Assembly (NCBI RefSeq): GCF_009731355.2
Contig: NZ_AP022810.1
Coordinates: 124,001 to 188,000, forward strand
Direction of reading: 5' to 3'
Length of the DNA stretch: 64,000 nt
DNA from: Desulfuromonas sp. AOP6
GTDB lineage: Bacteria; Desulfobacterota; Desulfuromonadia; Desulfuromonadales; SZUA-540
Shown here one piece after another: positions 25,812-35,320 of this stretch. Numbering within the stretch: position 1 is the stretch's first letter; every line of letters starts with the position of its first letter. A program made the position numbers and the translations under genes. A model generated the notes under the pieces. The model made no database searches. It saw only the letters and a program-made list of their open reading frames with translations, and was not told the DNA's origin.

Positions 25812-27368
25812 ATGACCGAACATCTTCTCAGCCTGATGACCTTCTTCCCACTCGTTGGGATGCTGGCTCTGCTGTTCATTCCTAAGGAAAACGGCGGCCT
25901 GCTCAAAGGTTTTACGCTGGTGGTGACTCTGATCACCTTTTTCATCAGCTTGCCGCTTGCTTTTGACGACGTTTTCAAGACCTCGGCAGCCATGCACTAC
26001 ACCGAGTTTGCGCGGTGGATCAGCATTGGTGATTACTTTCAAATGAACTACAACGTCGGTGTTGACGGGATTAGCCTTTGGCTGGTTCTCCTCACCACCT
26101 TCATCATGCCAATCGCAATTCTCTCCACCTGGCGGGCTGTCGAAAAGAATACCAAAGGGTATATGGCTGTCATGCTGCTTCTCGAGACAGCCATGCTTGG
26201 AGCTTTCATTTCCCTGGACCTTTTCCTTTTCTACATCTTCTGGGAACTGATGCTCATCCCGATGTATTTCATGATCGGTATCTGGGGAGGCAAAAACCGC
26301 ATCTATGCTGCTGTAAAGTTCTTTATCTTTACGGCGGTCGGTTCACTGCTCATGCTGGTAGCCATTATCTTTGTTTACTATCAGGCCACCACCGCAGGCC
26401 TTGCAGATAACGGCTTTGCCATTGCAGACTTCTACAAGTTGTCCCTTGATCCTGGGCTTCAAAAGTGGCTCTTTCTGGCATTTGCTTTCAGCTTTGCCAT
26501 TAAGGTCCCTATGTTTCCTGTTCACACCTGGTTGCCTGATGCGCACACCGAAGCACCCACCGCAGGCTCGGTTATCCTGGCCGCCATCCTGCTCAAAATG
26601 GGAACTTACGGGTATGTGCGTTTCGCCATGCCGCTTTTCCCCGAAGCAACACACCAGTTTATCCCCTTTTTGTCCCTCCTGGCTGTCATCGGTATCATTT
26701 ACGGGGCCTTGGTGGCGATGATGCAGGATGATGTTAAAAAACTGGTCGCCTATTCCTCGGTATCTCACCTTGGTTTTGTCATGCTCGGCATCTTCGCCCT
26801 GAACATGCAGGGTGTGGCTGGCGGTATGCTGCAGATGATCAATCATGGTATCTCCACAGGGGCGCTGTTCCTTATCGTCGGCTTTATTTATGAACGCCGT
26901 CATACGCGGGCCATTGCGGAATTCGGCGGCATCGCCAAGGTCATGCCGGTCTTTGCCACTATATTCATGATCGTAACTTTCTCTTCCGTAGGGCTACCTG
27001 GCACAAATGGATTTGTCGGTGAATTCCTGATCCTCATGGGAGCCTTCGAAAGTGAATTGAGGTGGTACGGAGTATTCGCCACAACGGGTGTTATTTTTGC
27101 TGCGGTCTATATGCTCTGGATGTTCCAGAGGGTCATGTTCGGCGAGGTCAAGAATCCTGAAAACGCCAAGCTTAAGGATCTTTCCCTGCGTGAAGTTGTC
27201 ATTATGCTTCCGCTTCTGCTCTTCGTTTTCTGGATCGGGGTATATCCCAATACCTTCCTGGATAAGATGAATCCCGCCATCGAACAGTTCATTGAGCAGG
27301 TTAATGGGAAGCAGCAGGTCGCTATTGTGGAGCAAGTTTCACCACAGTATTACGGCGAGGAAAAATAA
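25812..27368 (+). CDS. nuoM: Complex I antiporter-like subunit NuoM
   Basis: 518 residues, about 14 membrane helices. FWELMLIPMYFMIGIWGG (conserved Glu), KVPMFPVHTWLPDAHTEAPTAGSVILA and DVKKLVAYSSVSHLGFV are family signatures. Third proton-pumping module of the membrane arm. 46 nt after nuoL. Confidence 0.96.
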   Translation: MTEHLLSLMTFFPLVGMLALLFIPKENGGLLKGFTLVVTLITFFISLPLAFDDVFKTSAAMHYTEFARWISIGDYFQMNYNVGVDGISLWLVLLTTFIMPIAILSTWRAVEKNTKGYMAVMLLLETAMLGAFISLDLFLFYIFWELMLIPMYFMIGIWGGKNRIYAAVKFFIFTAVGSLLMLVAIIFVYYQATTAGLADNGFAIADFYKLSLDPGLQKWLFLAFAFSFAIKVPMFPVHTWLPDAHTEAPTAGSVILAAILLKMGTYGYVRFAMPLFPEATHQFIPFLSLLAVIGIIYGALVAMMQDDVKKLVAYSSVSHLGFVMLGIFALNMQGVAGGMLQMINHGISTGALFLIVGFIYERRHTRAIAEFGGIAKVMPVFATIFMIVTFSSVGLPGTNGFVGEFLILMGAFESELRWYGVFATTGVIFAAVYMLWMFQRVMFGEVKNPENAKLKDLSLREVVIMLPLLLFVFWIGVYPNTFLDKMNPAIEQFIEQVNGKQQVAIVEQVSPQYYGEEK

Positions 27369-27416
27369 GTCTAATAGCATACTTCCGTATAAAAACGCTT
27401 CCGAAGGAGCATTTCC

Positions 27417-28877
27417 ATGGAAAATCTGGTGCAACAAGCCATTCAGTCCGTAAATATCGGGGCTATCATGCCATCACTGGTCTTGACCTGTTTTGGTATG
27501 GCAACCCTGCTTATAAGCGTTTTTTCCCGCCGGGGTCAAACAACGCACGTCGCCTGGATATCGGTTCTTGGTATCATTGTTACGGGTTTTTATTCTCTGG
27601 CAGCCTGGAACAATCCCCAGACTGGTTTCTATGACAGCGTTATCCTGGATAATTATGCCACCTTTTTTAATATCACCTTCCTGATTGCGGCTGGATTGAC
27701 CATCCTGATGTCGGATGATTATCTCAAGCGTGAAGGGTATCCCATTGGCGAATATTATCCCCTGATACTGTTTACCACGGCCGGTGCCATGTGGATGGCC
27801 TCCGGAAACGACCTGTTGACCGTGTTTCTTGGTCTTGAGGTCCTGTCCATCTCCCTTTACGCCCTTGCTGGTTTGTTCCGTGGCCAGCTTCAATCCAACG
27901 AAGCCGGCCTTAAATACTTCCTTCTGGGGGCGTTTTCCACGGGCTTTCTGCTCTACGGCATAGCCCTTACCTACGGTGTGACCGGGACTACCAAAATACA
28001 AGCGATTGCTGATTATTTTGCCGCGAATCCGCAGGCCCTGACCAGCCCAATGGCCATTGCCGGCATGCTTCTCATCAGCATCGGTTTTCTTTTCAAAGTG
28101 GCCGCCGCTCCTTTCCATATGTGGACCCCTGATGTCTATCAGGGTGCCCCTACTCCCATTACCGCCTTCATGAGTGCCGGCCCTAAAGCAGCAGCCTTTG
28201 CCGCTTTTATTCGGGTGCTCACCATCGGAATGGAAGGGATGGAGACCGATTGGACTGCCTTACTGTGGGTTCTGGCCGTGCTGACCATGATAGTCGGCAA
28301 CTTTATTGCCATCTATCAAACCAACCTCAAACGCATGCTGGCCTATTCCTCCATTGCCCACGCCGGCTACGCTCTGGTTGGTCTGGTGGCGGCCAATGAA
28401 ATTGGCATCTCCGGCATCCTTTTTTACATGCTGGCCTATACCTTCATGAATATTGGCGCCTTCGCCGTGCTGGTTCTCGCTGGCAAAACAGGCGAAGAAA
28501 ACCTTACCCTTCAAGGTTTTGCAGGCTTCGGTTTCAAGCGTCCCATGCTGGGTGTAGCCATGACCATCTTCTTGATCTCTCTGATGGGCATTCCCCCCAC
28601 CGCAGGGTTCTCTGGTAAATTCTTTATCTTTGCCGGCGCCGTCAAGGCTGGGTATGTCTGGCTGGCTGTCCTTGGTGTACTGAATTCCGCTGTTTCTCTT
28701 TATTATTACCTCCGGGTGATTGTTTATATGTACTTCAAGAACCCTGAAGAGGATTTCAGCTGGGTCAAGATCCACGCTGGCGCGGCTGTATCGATTATCA
28801 TCGCAATCGTGGGTGTTCTCTACCTTGGAATTTTGCCTGGGTCTGTGATGGAATTGGCTAAACTGGCAACCTTCTAA
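27417..28877 (+). CDS. nuoN: Complex I antiporter-like subunit NuoN
   Basis: 486 residues, about 14 membrane helices. LGLEVLSISLYALAGLFR, KVAAAPFHMWTPDVYQGAPTPITAFMS and KRMLAYSSIAHAGYALVG are family signatures. Last gene of the operon, followed by a strong terminator 24 nt downstream. Confidence 0.96.
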   Translation: MENLVQQAIQSVNIGAIMPSLVLTCFGMATLLISVFSRRGQTTHVAWISVLGIIVTGFYSLAAWNNPQTGFYDSVILDNYATFFNITFLIAAGLTILMSDDYLKREGYPIGEYYPLILFTTAGAMWMASGNDLLTVFLGLEVLSISLYALAGLFRGQLQSNEAGLKYFLLGAFSTGFLLYGIALTYGVTGTTKIQAIADYFAANPQALTSPMAIAGMLLISIGFLFKVAAAPFHMWTPDVYQGAPTPITAFMSAGPKAAAFAAFIRVLTIGMEGMETDWTALLWVLAVLTMIVGNFIAIYQTNLKRMLAYSSIAHAGYALVGLVAANEIGISGILFYMLAYTFMNIGAFAVLVLAGKTGEENLTLQGFAGFGFKRPMLGVAMTIFLISLMGIPPTAGFSGKFFIFAGAVKAGYVWLAVLGVLNSAVSLYYYLRVIVYMYFKNPEEDFSWVKIHAGAAVSIIIAIVGVLYLGILPGSVMELAKLATF

Positions 28878-28901
28878 GACGCCATCCTCAAGTTTTCTCC
28901 A

Positions 28902-28930
28902 AACCCCGGCCTCGGTCGGGGTTTTTTTTT
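28902..28930 (+). terminator. Rho-independent terminator of the nuo operon
   Basis: AACCCCG and CGGGGTT pair around an eight-base loop and are followed by nine T residues (28922-28930). Classic intrinsic terminator. Confidence 0.9.
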
Positions 28931-29034
28931 GAGCCTCCTGGTTGGTTAACTACAGACACCTTTATTCTAAATTTAGGTAATATAGGGAACCTGGAAAAAC
29001 CGAGAGAATGATCACGTTGTTCGGGGGGGGGCAT

Positions 29035-30429
29035 ATGGCTGTAGAAGATATTCACTCATTTCTACAAGTTCTGGAAAAAGAGGGACAGTTGCATAAGGTC
29101 CATGTGGAAGTCAATTGGGACCAGGAGGTCCCGGCTATCACCGATCGCGTCTGCAAGCGTCCCGGCGGCGGACCGGGTTTGCTTTTTAATAGGGTAGTTG
29201 GTTATCCTACCCCTGTATGCACGAACCTGTTTGGATCAAGTCGGCGCATGCGTTTGGCTCTAGGGAATACTGACGCCGATATCTTTGGAAATCGTCTTTT
29301 GTCTGCCATGAAGGGATGTCCTGGCTCCACCAGCCTTCAGAAACTAGCCTCTTTGCTGGAGCGCAAAGAATACCAGCCACAATTCCAACAGAACTCACCT
29401 TGTCAGCAACGTATAGTGGAGACGGAACCTGACGTAGGCGCCTATTTGCCTGCATTACGAACCTGGCCCAAGGACGGTGGCCGTTATTTAACCCTTCCGA
29501 TGGTCGTAACCCAAGACCCTGACTCAGGCGTGCAAAATTTTGGAATGTATCGAGTCCAACTTTTGGGAGGCAATCAACTCGCCATCCACTGGGGGCCTTT
29601 TTCAGACGGCGCCAGGCATCATCAAAAAAATCGAAATCGAGGGGATAAAACTCCGGTAGCCGTCGTAATCGGTGGACCTCCTGCCCTGCTGTATGCATCC
29701 GGCGCTCCTGTCCCCGCCGGAGTGGATGAAGCTACCTTTGCCTCCTTCCTATTGGGTAAGCCGGTCTCCATGGCCAAGACACTCACGCATGGGCTTGCCG
29801 TACCTGCAGGAGCAGATTATGTCCTGGAGGGGTATGTGGAGAAGGATGAAACTGTAGAGGAGGGGCCCTTTGGAAACCACACAGGATTTTACGATCCTCC
29901 CAAGCCAGCCGCCCTTTTTAAGGTGCAGACCCTGACTTGTCGTAAAGATCCGGTATATGTCTGTACCGTGGTCGGTCCGCCCCCGATGGAGAACAGTTAC
30001 ATGGCGCAGTTTTCCGAACGCCTTTTTCTTCCTCTGTTGCAATTGGATCATCCCAGGGTTTTGGAAATCCATCAGCCGGTTGAAGGGATATTTCATCAGT
30101 GTACTTTTGTGTCTGTAAAAAAAGATGGTCCGGGGCAGGGAAAAGACGTGATCAGGCAATTGTGGGATGGGCCCTGGTTGCCGCGAGCCAGGTTGCTGGC
30201 TGTGTTTGATGAAGGGACGAATCTAACGGAAAGCAACGGATTGCTGTGGCATGTCTTAAACAGAATGACACCTGCGAGTGATTTGATGGTAAAGGGTGAG
30301 CAGGTTGGCATTGATGCCACCAGCAAAGTCTCTGGTGAAGACAGTTTTACGCCGGGACGTCTGCCAATTGTGGAAAGTCCCCATATCCAGCAGTTGCTGG
30401 CAAACCGCTGGGCTGAATACGGCCTGTAG
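29035..30429 (+). CDS. UbiD-family decarboxylase, probable menaquinone step (MqnL-like)
   Basis: 464 residues from the ATG at 29035, which has a run of G bases as ribosome binding site; the frame also has a start at 29008. The UbiD fold is recognised from the N-terminal FLQVLEKEGQLHKV-x-VEVNWDQEVPAITDR segment and the ETVEEGPFGNHTGFYDPP block with the Glu residues of the prenylated-FMN site. It is followed by UbiA-like and UbiX-like genes and then mqnE/mqnC, so I infer that it decarboxylates the prenylated dihydroxynaphthoate of the futalosine pathway. Ubiquinone synthesis is unlikely in this context. Confidence 0.82.
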   Translation: MAVEDIHSFLQVLEKEGQLHKVHVEVNWDQEVPAITDRVCKRPGGGPGLLFNRVVGYPTPVCTNLFGSSRRMRLALGNTDADIFGNRLLSAMKGCPGSTSLQKLASLLERKEYQPQFQQNSPCQQRIVETEPDVGAYLPALRTWPKDGGRYLTLPMVVTQDPDSGVQNFGMYRVQLLGGNQLAIHWGPFSDGARHHQKNRNRGDKTPVAVVIGGPPALLYASGAPVPAGVDEATFASFLLGKPVSMAKTLTHGLAVPAGADYVLEGYVEKDETVEEGPFGNHTGFYDPPKPAALFKVQTLTCRKDPVYVCTVVGPPPMENSYMAQFSERLFLPLLQLDHPRVLEIHQPVEGIFHQCTFVSVKKDGPGQGKDVIRQLWDGPWLPRARLLAVFDEGTNLTESNGLLWHVLNRMTPASDLMVKGEQVGIDATSKVSGEDSFTPGRLPIVESPHIQQLLANRWAEYGL

Positions 30430-30555
30430 TAACTGGCTGCCTAGCTGGAAGATCGCAGGCAAAAGGCGGCGGCAGGAAATCCCTTGTCTGCCAGTCACAG
30501 GCGGGTGTAGTATTTCACTTTTATTCAGCAGGCCAAAAAAACAAGGGTGATGTTC

Positions 30556-31431
30556 ATGACGGAAACGAGCTTTTTGGCAAGAGCCAGAACTCTCCTGGAG
30601 ATGATCAAGTTTTCCCATACGGTGTTCGCCTTCCCCTTTGCCCTGATGGGTGTCATCCTTGCTTCACTGGCAAGTGGGGCCTTGCCGACTTTCATGCAGA
30701 TCGTCTGGATTTGTCTGGCCATGGTCGGGGCACGCTCTGGGGCCATGGGTCTCAACCGCATCATTGATGCCACCATAGACGCCAAAAATCCCAGAACCGC
30801 CCAGCGCCATATTCCTGCGGGAAAAGTGTCCATGCCGGAGGCCTGGGGGTTTGTGCTGGCCTCTTTTGCTCTTCTGCTTTTTTCGGCCTGGATGCTCAAC
30901 CCCCTCTGCCTGAAGTTGTCACCGCTGGCCCTGTTTTTTTTAGCGCTGTATTCTTACTGCAAACGTTTCACTCCCTTGGCCCATATTGTCCTGGGCATCT
31001 GTCTGGCCGCCGCCCCTATTGGGGCCTGGATCGCCTTACGGGGAGATGTAAGCTGGCAAGTGCTCGTTCTCGGGTTGGCCGTGCTTTTCTGGGTCGCTGG
31101 TTTCGATATCCTCTATGCCCTGCAGGATCTCGATTTTGACAGAGAGCAGGGCCTCCACTCCATCCCGTCGCGTCTGGGAGTGGAGCGCTCCCTTCTGCTG
31201 TCCCGGGCATTTCATGCCGTGATGGTTTTTTTGCTGGCTCTGCTCCTTTCGGTGCCGGGGCTAGGGTGGATTTATCTGCTAGGTGTGCTGGTCGTGACGG
31301 GGCTGCTGGTCTATGAGCATCTGCTGGTCAAGGCGGACGACCTGTCGAGACTGGATGCCGCCTTTTTCAATATGAACGGATACATCAGTGTGACCATCTT
31401 TGCCTTCACGCTGTTGGACAGCCTGGTTTAA
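30556..31431 (+). CDS. UbiA-family prenyltransferase, probable menaquinone step (MqnP-like)
   Basis: 291 residues with about eight membrane helices. GLNRIIDATIDAKNPRT is the first Asp-rich prenyl-diphosphate motif (NxxxD type) and ALQDLDFDREQGLHSIPSRLG the second. It attaches the polyprenyl chain to the aromatic head group. The ATG at 30556 is chosen because AAGGG lies 8 nt upstream; GTG/ATG codons at 30547 and 30550 overlap that site. Its neighbours assign it to menaquinone synthesis by the futalosine route. Confidence 0.87.
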   Translation: MTETSFLARARTLLEMIKFSHTVFAFPFALMGVILASLASGALPTFMQIVWICLAMVGARSGAMGLNRIIDATIDAKNPRTAQRHIPAGKVSMPEAWGFVLASFALLLFSAWMLNPLCLKLSPLALFFLALYSYCKRFTPLAHIVLGICLAAAPIGAWIALRGDVSWQVLVLGLAVLFWVAGFDILYALQDLDFDREQGLHSIPSRLGVERSLLLSRAFHAVMVFLLALLLSVPGLGWIYLLGVLVVTGLLVYEHLLVKADDLSRLDAAFFNMNGYISVTIFAFTLLDSLV

Positions 31432-31453
31432 ACCCAGAACAGGGGACGGTTTG

Positions 31454-32059
31454 ATGACCCATATAGCCGTGGCGATGACAGGAGCCTCCGGAGCCGTTTA
31501 CGGGGTACGCCTGGTCGAAGAACTGCTCAAGGCAAATTGTCAGGTCTCTCTGGTGCTGACCAGGTCCGGTCTGGATGTGCTGCAGTACGAATTAGGCCTG
31601 GACTGGTCCGGCACTGCAGTCCAGACGCAGGTAAAGGTGTCCAGGCATTTTGCCGGTGCCCAGAACCTCTCTGTCTACGATGAGCAGGATATGTTTTCTC
31701 CCCTGGCCAGCGGTTCCTCCGTGCCCAGGGCCATGGTGGTCATCCCCTGCTCCATGGGGACGGCGGCCCGCCTGGCCGCCGGCATCAGTGGAAATCTGCT
31801 GGAACGAGCTGCCGATGTGGTACTGAAGGAGCGCCGGGACCTGATCCTGGTGCCCCGTGAGACACCTCTAAACCAAATTCACCTCGAAAACCTGCTTACC
31901 TTGAGCCGCGCCGGGGCTCATATCCTGCCGGCCATGCCCGGATTTTACCACCGCCCCCAAACGCTGGATGACGTCGTGAATCACCTGGTTGGCAAGGTTT
32001 TGGATAGCCTGAATATTGAACACAACCTGTTCCCGCGCTGGGGACAGTTGCAGGAGTAG
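31454..32059 (+). CDS. ubiX: UbiX-like flavin prenyltransferase
   Basis: 201 residues. VAMTGASGAVYGVRLVEEL is the flavoprotein N-terminal motif; VIPCSMGTAARLAAGISGNLLERAADVVLKERRDLILVPRETPLNQIHLENLLTLSRAGAHILPAMPGFY is the UbiX/Pad1 core. It makes prenylated FMN, the cofactor the neighbouring UbiD-family enzyme needs (called MqnM in the futalosine context). The ATG at 31454 gives the family N-terminus with AGGGGACGG upstream. Confidence 0.92.
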   Translation: MTHIAVAMTGASGAVYGVRLVEELLKANCQVSLVLTRSGLDVLQYELGLDWSGTAVQTQVKVSRHFAGAQNLSVYDEQDMFSPLASGSSVPRAMVVIPCSMGTAARLAAGISGNLLERAADVVLKERRDLILVPRETPLNQIHLENLLTLSRAGAHILPAMPGFYHRPQTLDDVVNHLVGKVLDSLNIEHNLFPRWGQLQE

Positions 32060-32063
32060 CAAA

Positions 32064-33146
32064 ATGGAAGCGCTCTATGAAAAGATCAGGTCCCGATTAG
32101 CGGCGGGGGAGCGGATGACTGAGGCCGAAGCCCTGGCTCTGTTCGAAGCCAAAGACCTGCTGGAGATCGGCGAGCTCGCCGCCCTGGCCAACGAGCAAAA
32201 AAACGGCCAGCGAGTCTATTTCAACGTCAATCGCCATATCAATTACTCCAACGTCTGCGTCAACCAGTGTACCTTCTGCGCCTTCTGCAAAAGCGCCGAG
32301 GAGGCAGGGGGTTATACCTTGGCCCTGCAGGAGATTTTGGCCAAGGCGAAAGAGGCCAGGGAGGCTGGCGCAACTGAAATCCATGTCGTCGGCGGCCTGC
32401 ATCCCGAACTGCCCTATGAATTTTACCTGCAGATGCTCTCTAGCATCAAAGAGGCCTGTCCGGAGGTTCATCTCAAGGCTTTTACCGCGGTGGAAATCGA
32501 TTACTTCAGCAAGCTCTCCGGGCGTTCCGTCGAGCAAGTTATTGAAGACCTGAAGGGCGCCGGATTGGGCTCGATGCCGGGCGGCGGTGCCGAAATATTC
32601 GCGCCAGCGGTGCGTGAGAAGATCTGTCCGGAGAAGATCTCGGGCGCCCGCTGGCTCGAAGTGGTGGAAAAGGTGCATCGGGCTGGCCTCAAAACCAACG
32701 CGACCATGCTGTTCGGCCATCTGGAATCCTATGCAGACCGGGTGGACCATCTTGCCAAGTTGCGGGCCCTGCAGGATCGCACCGGCGGATTTCAGGCCTT
32801 TATTCCCCTGGCCTTTCAGCCCGACAACACGAGGGTGCCCGGTGCCAAAGGGGTCGGTGGCGTCGATGCCCTCAAAACCCTGGCCATCAGCCGCATCTAC
32901 CTCGACAATTTCCAGCACATCAAGGCCTACTGGGTCATGCTCGGTCTGAAGATTGCCCAGGTCGCCCTGGCTTTCGGCGTGAACGATCTGGATGGCACCG
33001 TGGTGGAAGAGAAGATAGGCCACGACGCCGGGGCCGAATCTCCACAGATCCTGGCCAAGGAACACCTGGTAAGCATGATTCGCAAGGCAGGCAAGATACC
33101 AGTGGAGCGCGATACCCTTTACCGGGAACTGGGAGAGGCGACATGA
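32064..33146 (+). CDS. mqnE: Aminodeoxyfutalosine synthase MqnE (radical SAM)
   Basis: 360 residues. CVNQCTFCAFC is the CX3CX2C radical-SAM cluster; IHVVGGLHPELPYEFYLQML and GLGSMPGGGAEIFAPAVREKICPEK are MqnE-type blocks. It joins 3-(1-carboxyvinyloxy)benzoate with SAM to give aminodeoxyfutalosine. Distinguished from MqnC by KAFTAVEIDYFSKLSG and ATMLFGHLESYADRVDHL. The ATG at 32064 has GGAG upstream. It overlaps mqnC by 4 nt. Confidence 0.93.
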   Translation: MEALYEKIRSRLAAGERMTEAEALALFEAKDLLEIGELAALANEQKNGQRVYFNVNRHINYSNVCVNQCTFCAFCKSAEEAGGYTLALQEILAKAKEAREAGATEIHVVGGLHPELPYEFYLQMLSSIKEACPEVHLKAFTAVEIDYFSKLSGRSVEQVIEDLKGAGLGSMPGGGAEIFAPAVREKICPEKISGARWLEVVEKVHRAGLKTNATMLFGHLESYADRVDHLAKLRALQDRTGGFQAFIPLAFQPDNTRVPGAKGVGGVDALKTLAISRIYLDNFQHIKAYWVMLGLKIAQVALAFGVNDLDGTVVEEKIGHDAGAESPQILAKEHLVSMIRKAGKIPVERDTLYRELGEAT

Positions 33147-34213
33147 GCGAACTGTCGCAGGTGGTGGAAAAGGTACGCCAGGGTAAAAGAATTGACCGGG
33201 CCGAGGCCCTGATCCTGCTGGAGCAGGCCGACCTGCTCGCGCTAGGGAAGATGGCCGACAGTTTGCGGCGGCAGAGACATCCCCACGGAAGGGTGACCTT
33301 CGTGGTCGACCGCAATGTCAACTACACCAATGTCTGTCAATCCCGCTGCCGTTTCTGCGCCTTCTATAGGAATGCGGACGCCAAGGATGCCTATCTGCTC
33401 ACCCACGACGAGATTCTCGCCAAGGTGCAGGAGTTGGCGGAACACGGCGGCACCCAGCTTCTCATGCAGGGAGGCTTGCATCCCGAGCTCAAGATTGACT
33501 GGTTCGAGACCCTTTTCCGCCGGATCAAGGCGGCTTTCCCGGCCATGCAGGTGCATTCTCTCTCCCCCGCCGAGGTCATCCATGTGGCCCGTCTTTCCGA
33601 CCTCAACATGACGCAGTGCCTGTCCCGTTTGCAGGCGGCCGGCCTCGACTCGGTACCGGGGGGAGGTGCCGAGGTACTGGTAGACGAAGTGCGTCAGCAG
33701 ATATCCCCCAACAAGATCGGCTGGGAGCAATGGGCGGATGTCATGAAGGCTGCGCATGGACTGGGAATGCGCACGACGGCGACCATGATGTTCGGCTCCA
33801 AAGAGGGGGCGCGGGACATCGTCGAACACCTCTTCCGCATTCGGGAAATCCAGCAGGAAACGGGTGGCTTTACCGCCTTCATTCCCTGGACCTTTCAGCC
33901 GGATAATACGGAACTGGGCGGTCAGGTGGCGACGGGGGTCGAATACCTGAAGGTACTGGCGCTGTCGCGCATCGTCCTCGACAACATCGACAACATCCAG
34001 GCCAGCTGGGTGACCCAGGGGGACAAGATGGCTCAGGTGGCCCTCTTCTTCGGAGCCAATGACCTGGGAGGGACCATGCTCGAAGAGAACGTCGTGGCCG
34101 CCGCCGGGGTAACCTTCCGTATGTCGCAGCAGGAAATCGTCACGCTGGCACGGGAGGCTGGCTTCATCCCGGCCAAACGCAATACGCTCTATGAGATACT
34201 GCAGGAATACTGA
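33143..34213 (+). CDS. mqnC: Cyclic dehypoxanthinyl futalosine synthase MqnC (radical SAM)
   Basis: 356 residues. [13 protein letters not shown] is the CX3CX2C cluster; [43 protein letters not shown] and [20 protein letters not shown] distinguish MqnC from its paralogue MqnE just upstream. It cyclises dehypoxanthinyl futalosine. The ATGA overlap with mqnE indicates translational coupling. mqnA, mqnB and mqnD are not in the window. Confidence 0.93.
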   Translation: MSELSQVVEKVRQGKRIDRAEALILLEQADLLALGKMADSLRRQRHPHGRVTFVVDRNVNYTNVCQSRCRFCAFYRNADAKDAYLLTHDEILAKVQELAEHGGTQLLMQGGLHPELKIDWFETLFRRIKAAFPAMQVHSLSPAEVIHVARLSDLNMTQCLSRLQAAGLDSVPGGGAEVLVDEVRQQISPNKIGWEQWADVMKAAHGLGMRTTATMMFGSKEGARDIVEHLFRIREIQQETGGFTAFIPWTFQPDNTELGGQVATGVEYLKVLALSRIVLDNIDNIQASWVTQGDKMAQVALFFGANDLGGTMLEENVVAAAGVTFRMSQQEIVTLAREAGFIPAKRNTLYEILQEY

Positions 34214-34235
34214 CCAGACAGAAAAGGACGACGCT

Positions 34236-35288
34236 ATGAGTTGCCTGCGCCCCAATATCGCCCAAATGGCTGGCTATGTGCCGGGGTATCAACCCCCGGA
34301 CAGCGAGGCCTGGATCAAGCTAAACACCAATGAAAACCCCTATCCCCCGTCGCCGCAGGTGGTGGAAGCCATCCGCCAGGAGCTGGGCGAGCTGGGCGAC
34401 TCGCTGCGCATGTATCCGGACGCCGGCAGCGTCCAGGTGCGGCGGACGGCGGCGACGCTCTTCGGGTTTGAGCCGTCCTGGGTGATAACCGCCAACGGCT
34501 CCGACGAACTGCTCAATAACCTGATCCGCGCCTTTGCGGGGGAGGGCGAAGAGGTGGCCTATATCCATCCCTCCTACTCCTACTACGCGACCCTGGCGCA
34601 AATCCAGGGAGCGAAAATCCGCACCTTTGGGCTGACGGCGGATTATCGCATTGCTGATTTCCCCTCCCGTTACGAAGGCAAGCTCTTTTTTCTCACCAGC
34701 CCTAATGCGCCCTTGGGCTTCACGTTCCCCTTGGATTATGTCGCCAATATTGCCCGCCGCTGCGCCGGCATGCTGGTTGTCGACGAGGCCTACGTCGATT
34801 TCGCCGAGGCCAACGCGCTGGAGCTGGTGAAAGAGTTCGACAATGTGGTGGTTACCCGCACCTTCTCCAAGAGCTATTCCTTGGCCGGTATGCGCCTCGG
34901 CCTCGCCGTGGCCCGACCGGAGGTAATCCAGGCCCTCGACAAAATTCGGGATCATTACCATCTGGACCGGCTGGCCCTCGCCGCAGCGGGCGCCGCCCTG
35001 CGCGACCAGGCCTATCTACGGGAAACCGTGGGCAGGATACGTGACACCAGGGCATGGTTTTCGACGGAGCTGGGCGCCCTCGGTTACGCGCTGGTCGATT
35101 CACAGACCAACTTTGTTTTTGCTTCTCCGCCCGACCGCAACGGCAAGAGGGTCTACGAGGGGCTTTACGCTCGCAAAATACTGGTGCGTTACTTCTCCGA
35201 TCCCCTGCTGGCCCATGGACTGCGCATCACCATAGGGACCAGGCAGGAGATGGAGCAGACCCTGGCGGTCCTTAAGGAACTGGGTTGA
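34236..35288 (+). CDS. hisC: Histidinol-phosphate aminotransferase
   Basis: 350 residues of fold-type I PLP aminotransferase. [51 protein letters not shown] and [17 protein letters not shown] (PLP Lys) are HisC signatures. It converts imidazole-acetol phosphate to histidinol phosphate; such enzymes may also act on aromatic amino acids. It follows mqnC by 22 nt, away from any other his gene visible here. The ATG at 34236 has AAAGGA upstream. Confidence 0.9.
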   Translation: MSCLRPNIAQMAGYVPGYQPPDSEAWIKLNTNENPYPPSPQVVEAIRQELGELGDSLRMYPDAGSVQVRRTAATLFGFEPSWVITANGSDELLNNLIRAFAGEGEEVAYIHPSYSYYATLAQIQGAKIRTFGLTADYRIADFPSRYEGKLFFLTSPNAPLGFTFPLDYVANIARRCAGMLVVDEAYVDFAEANALELVKEFDNVVVTRTFSKSYSLAGMRLGLAVARPEVIQALDKIRDHYHLDRLALAAAGAALRDQAYLRETVGRIRDTRAWFSTELGALGYALVDSQTNFVFASPPDRNGKRVYEGLYARKILVRYFSDPLLAHGLRITIGTRQEMEQTLAVLKELG

Positions 35289-35320
35289 ACCAAAAGGGTC
35301 CGCCGACAAGGGAGGCCAGC

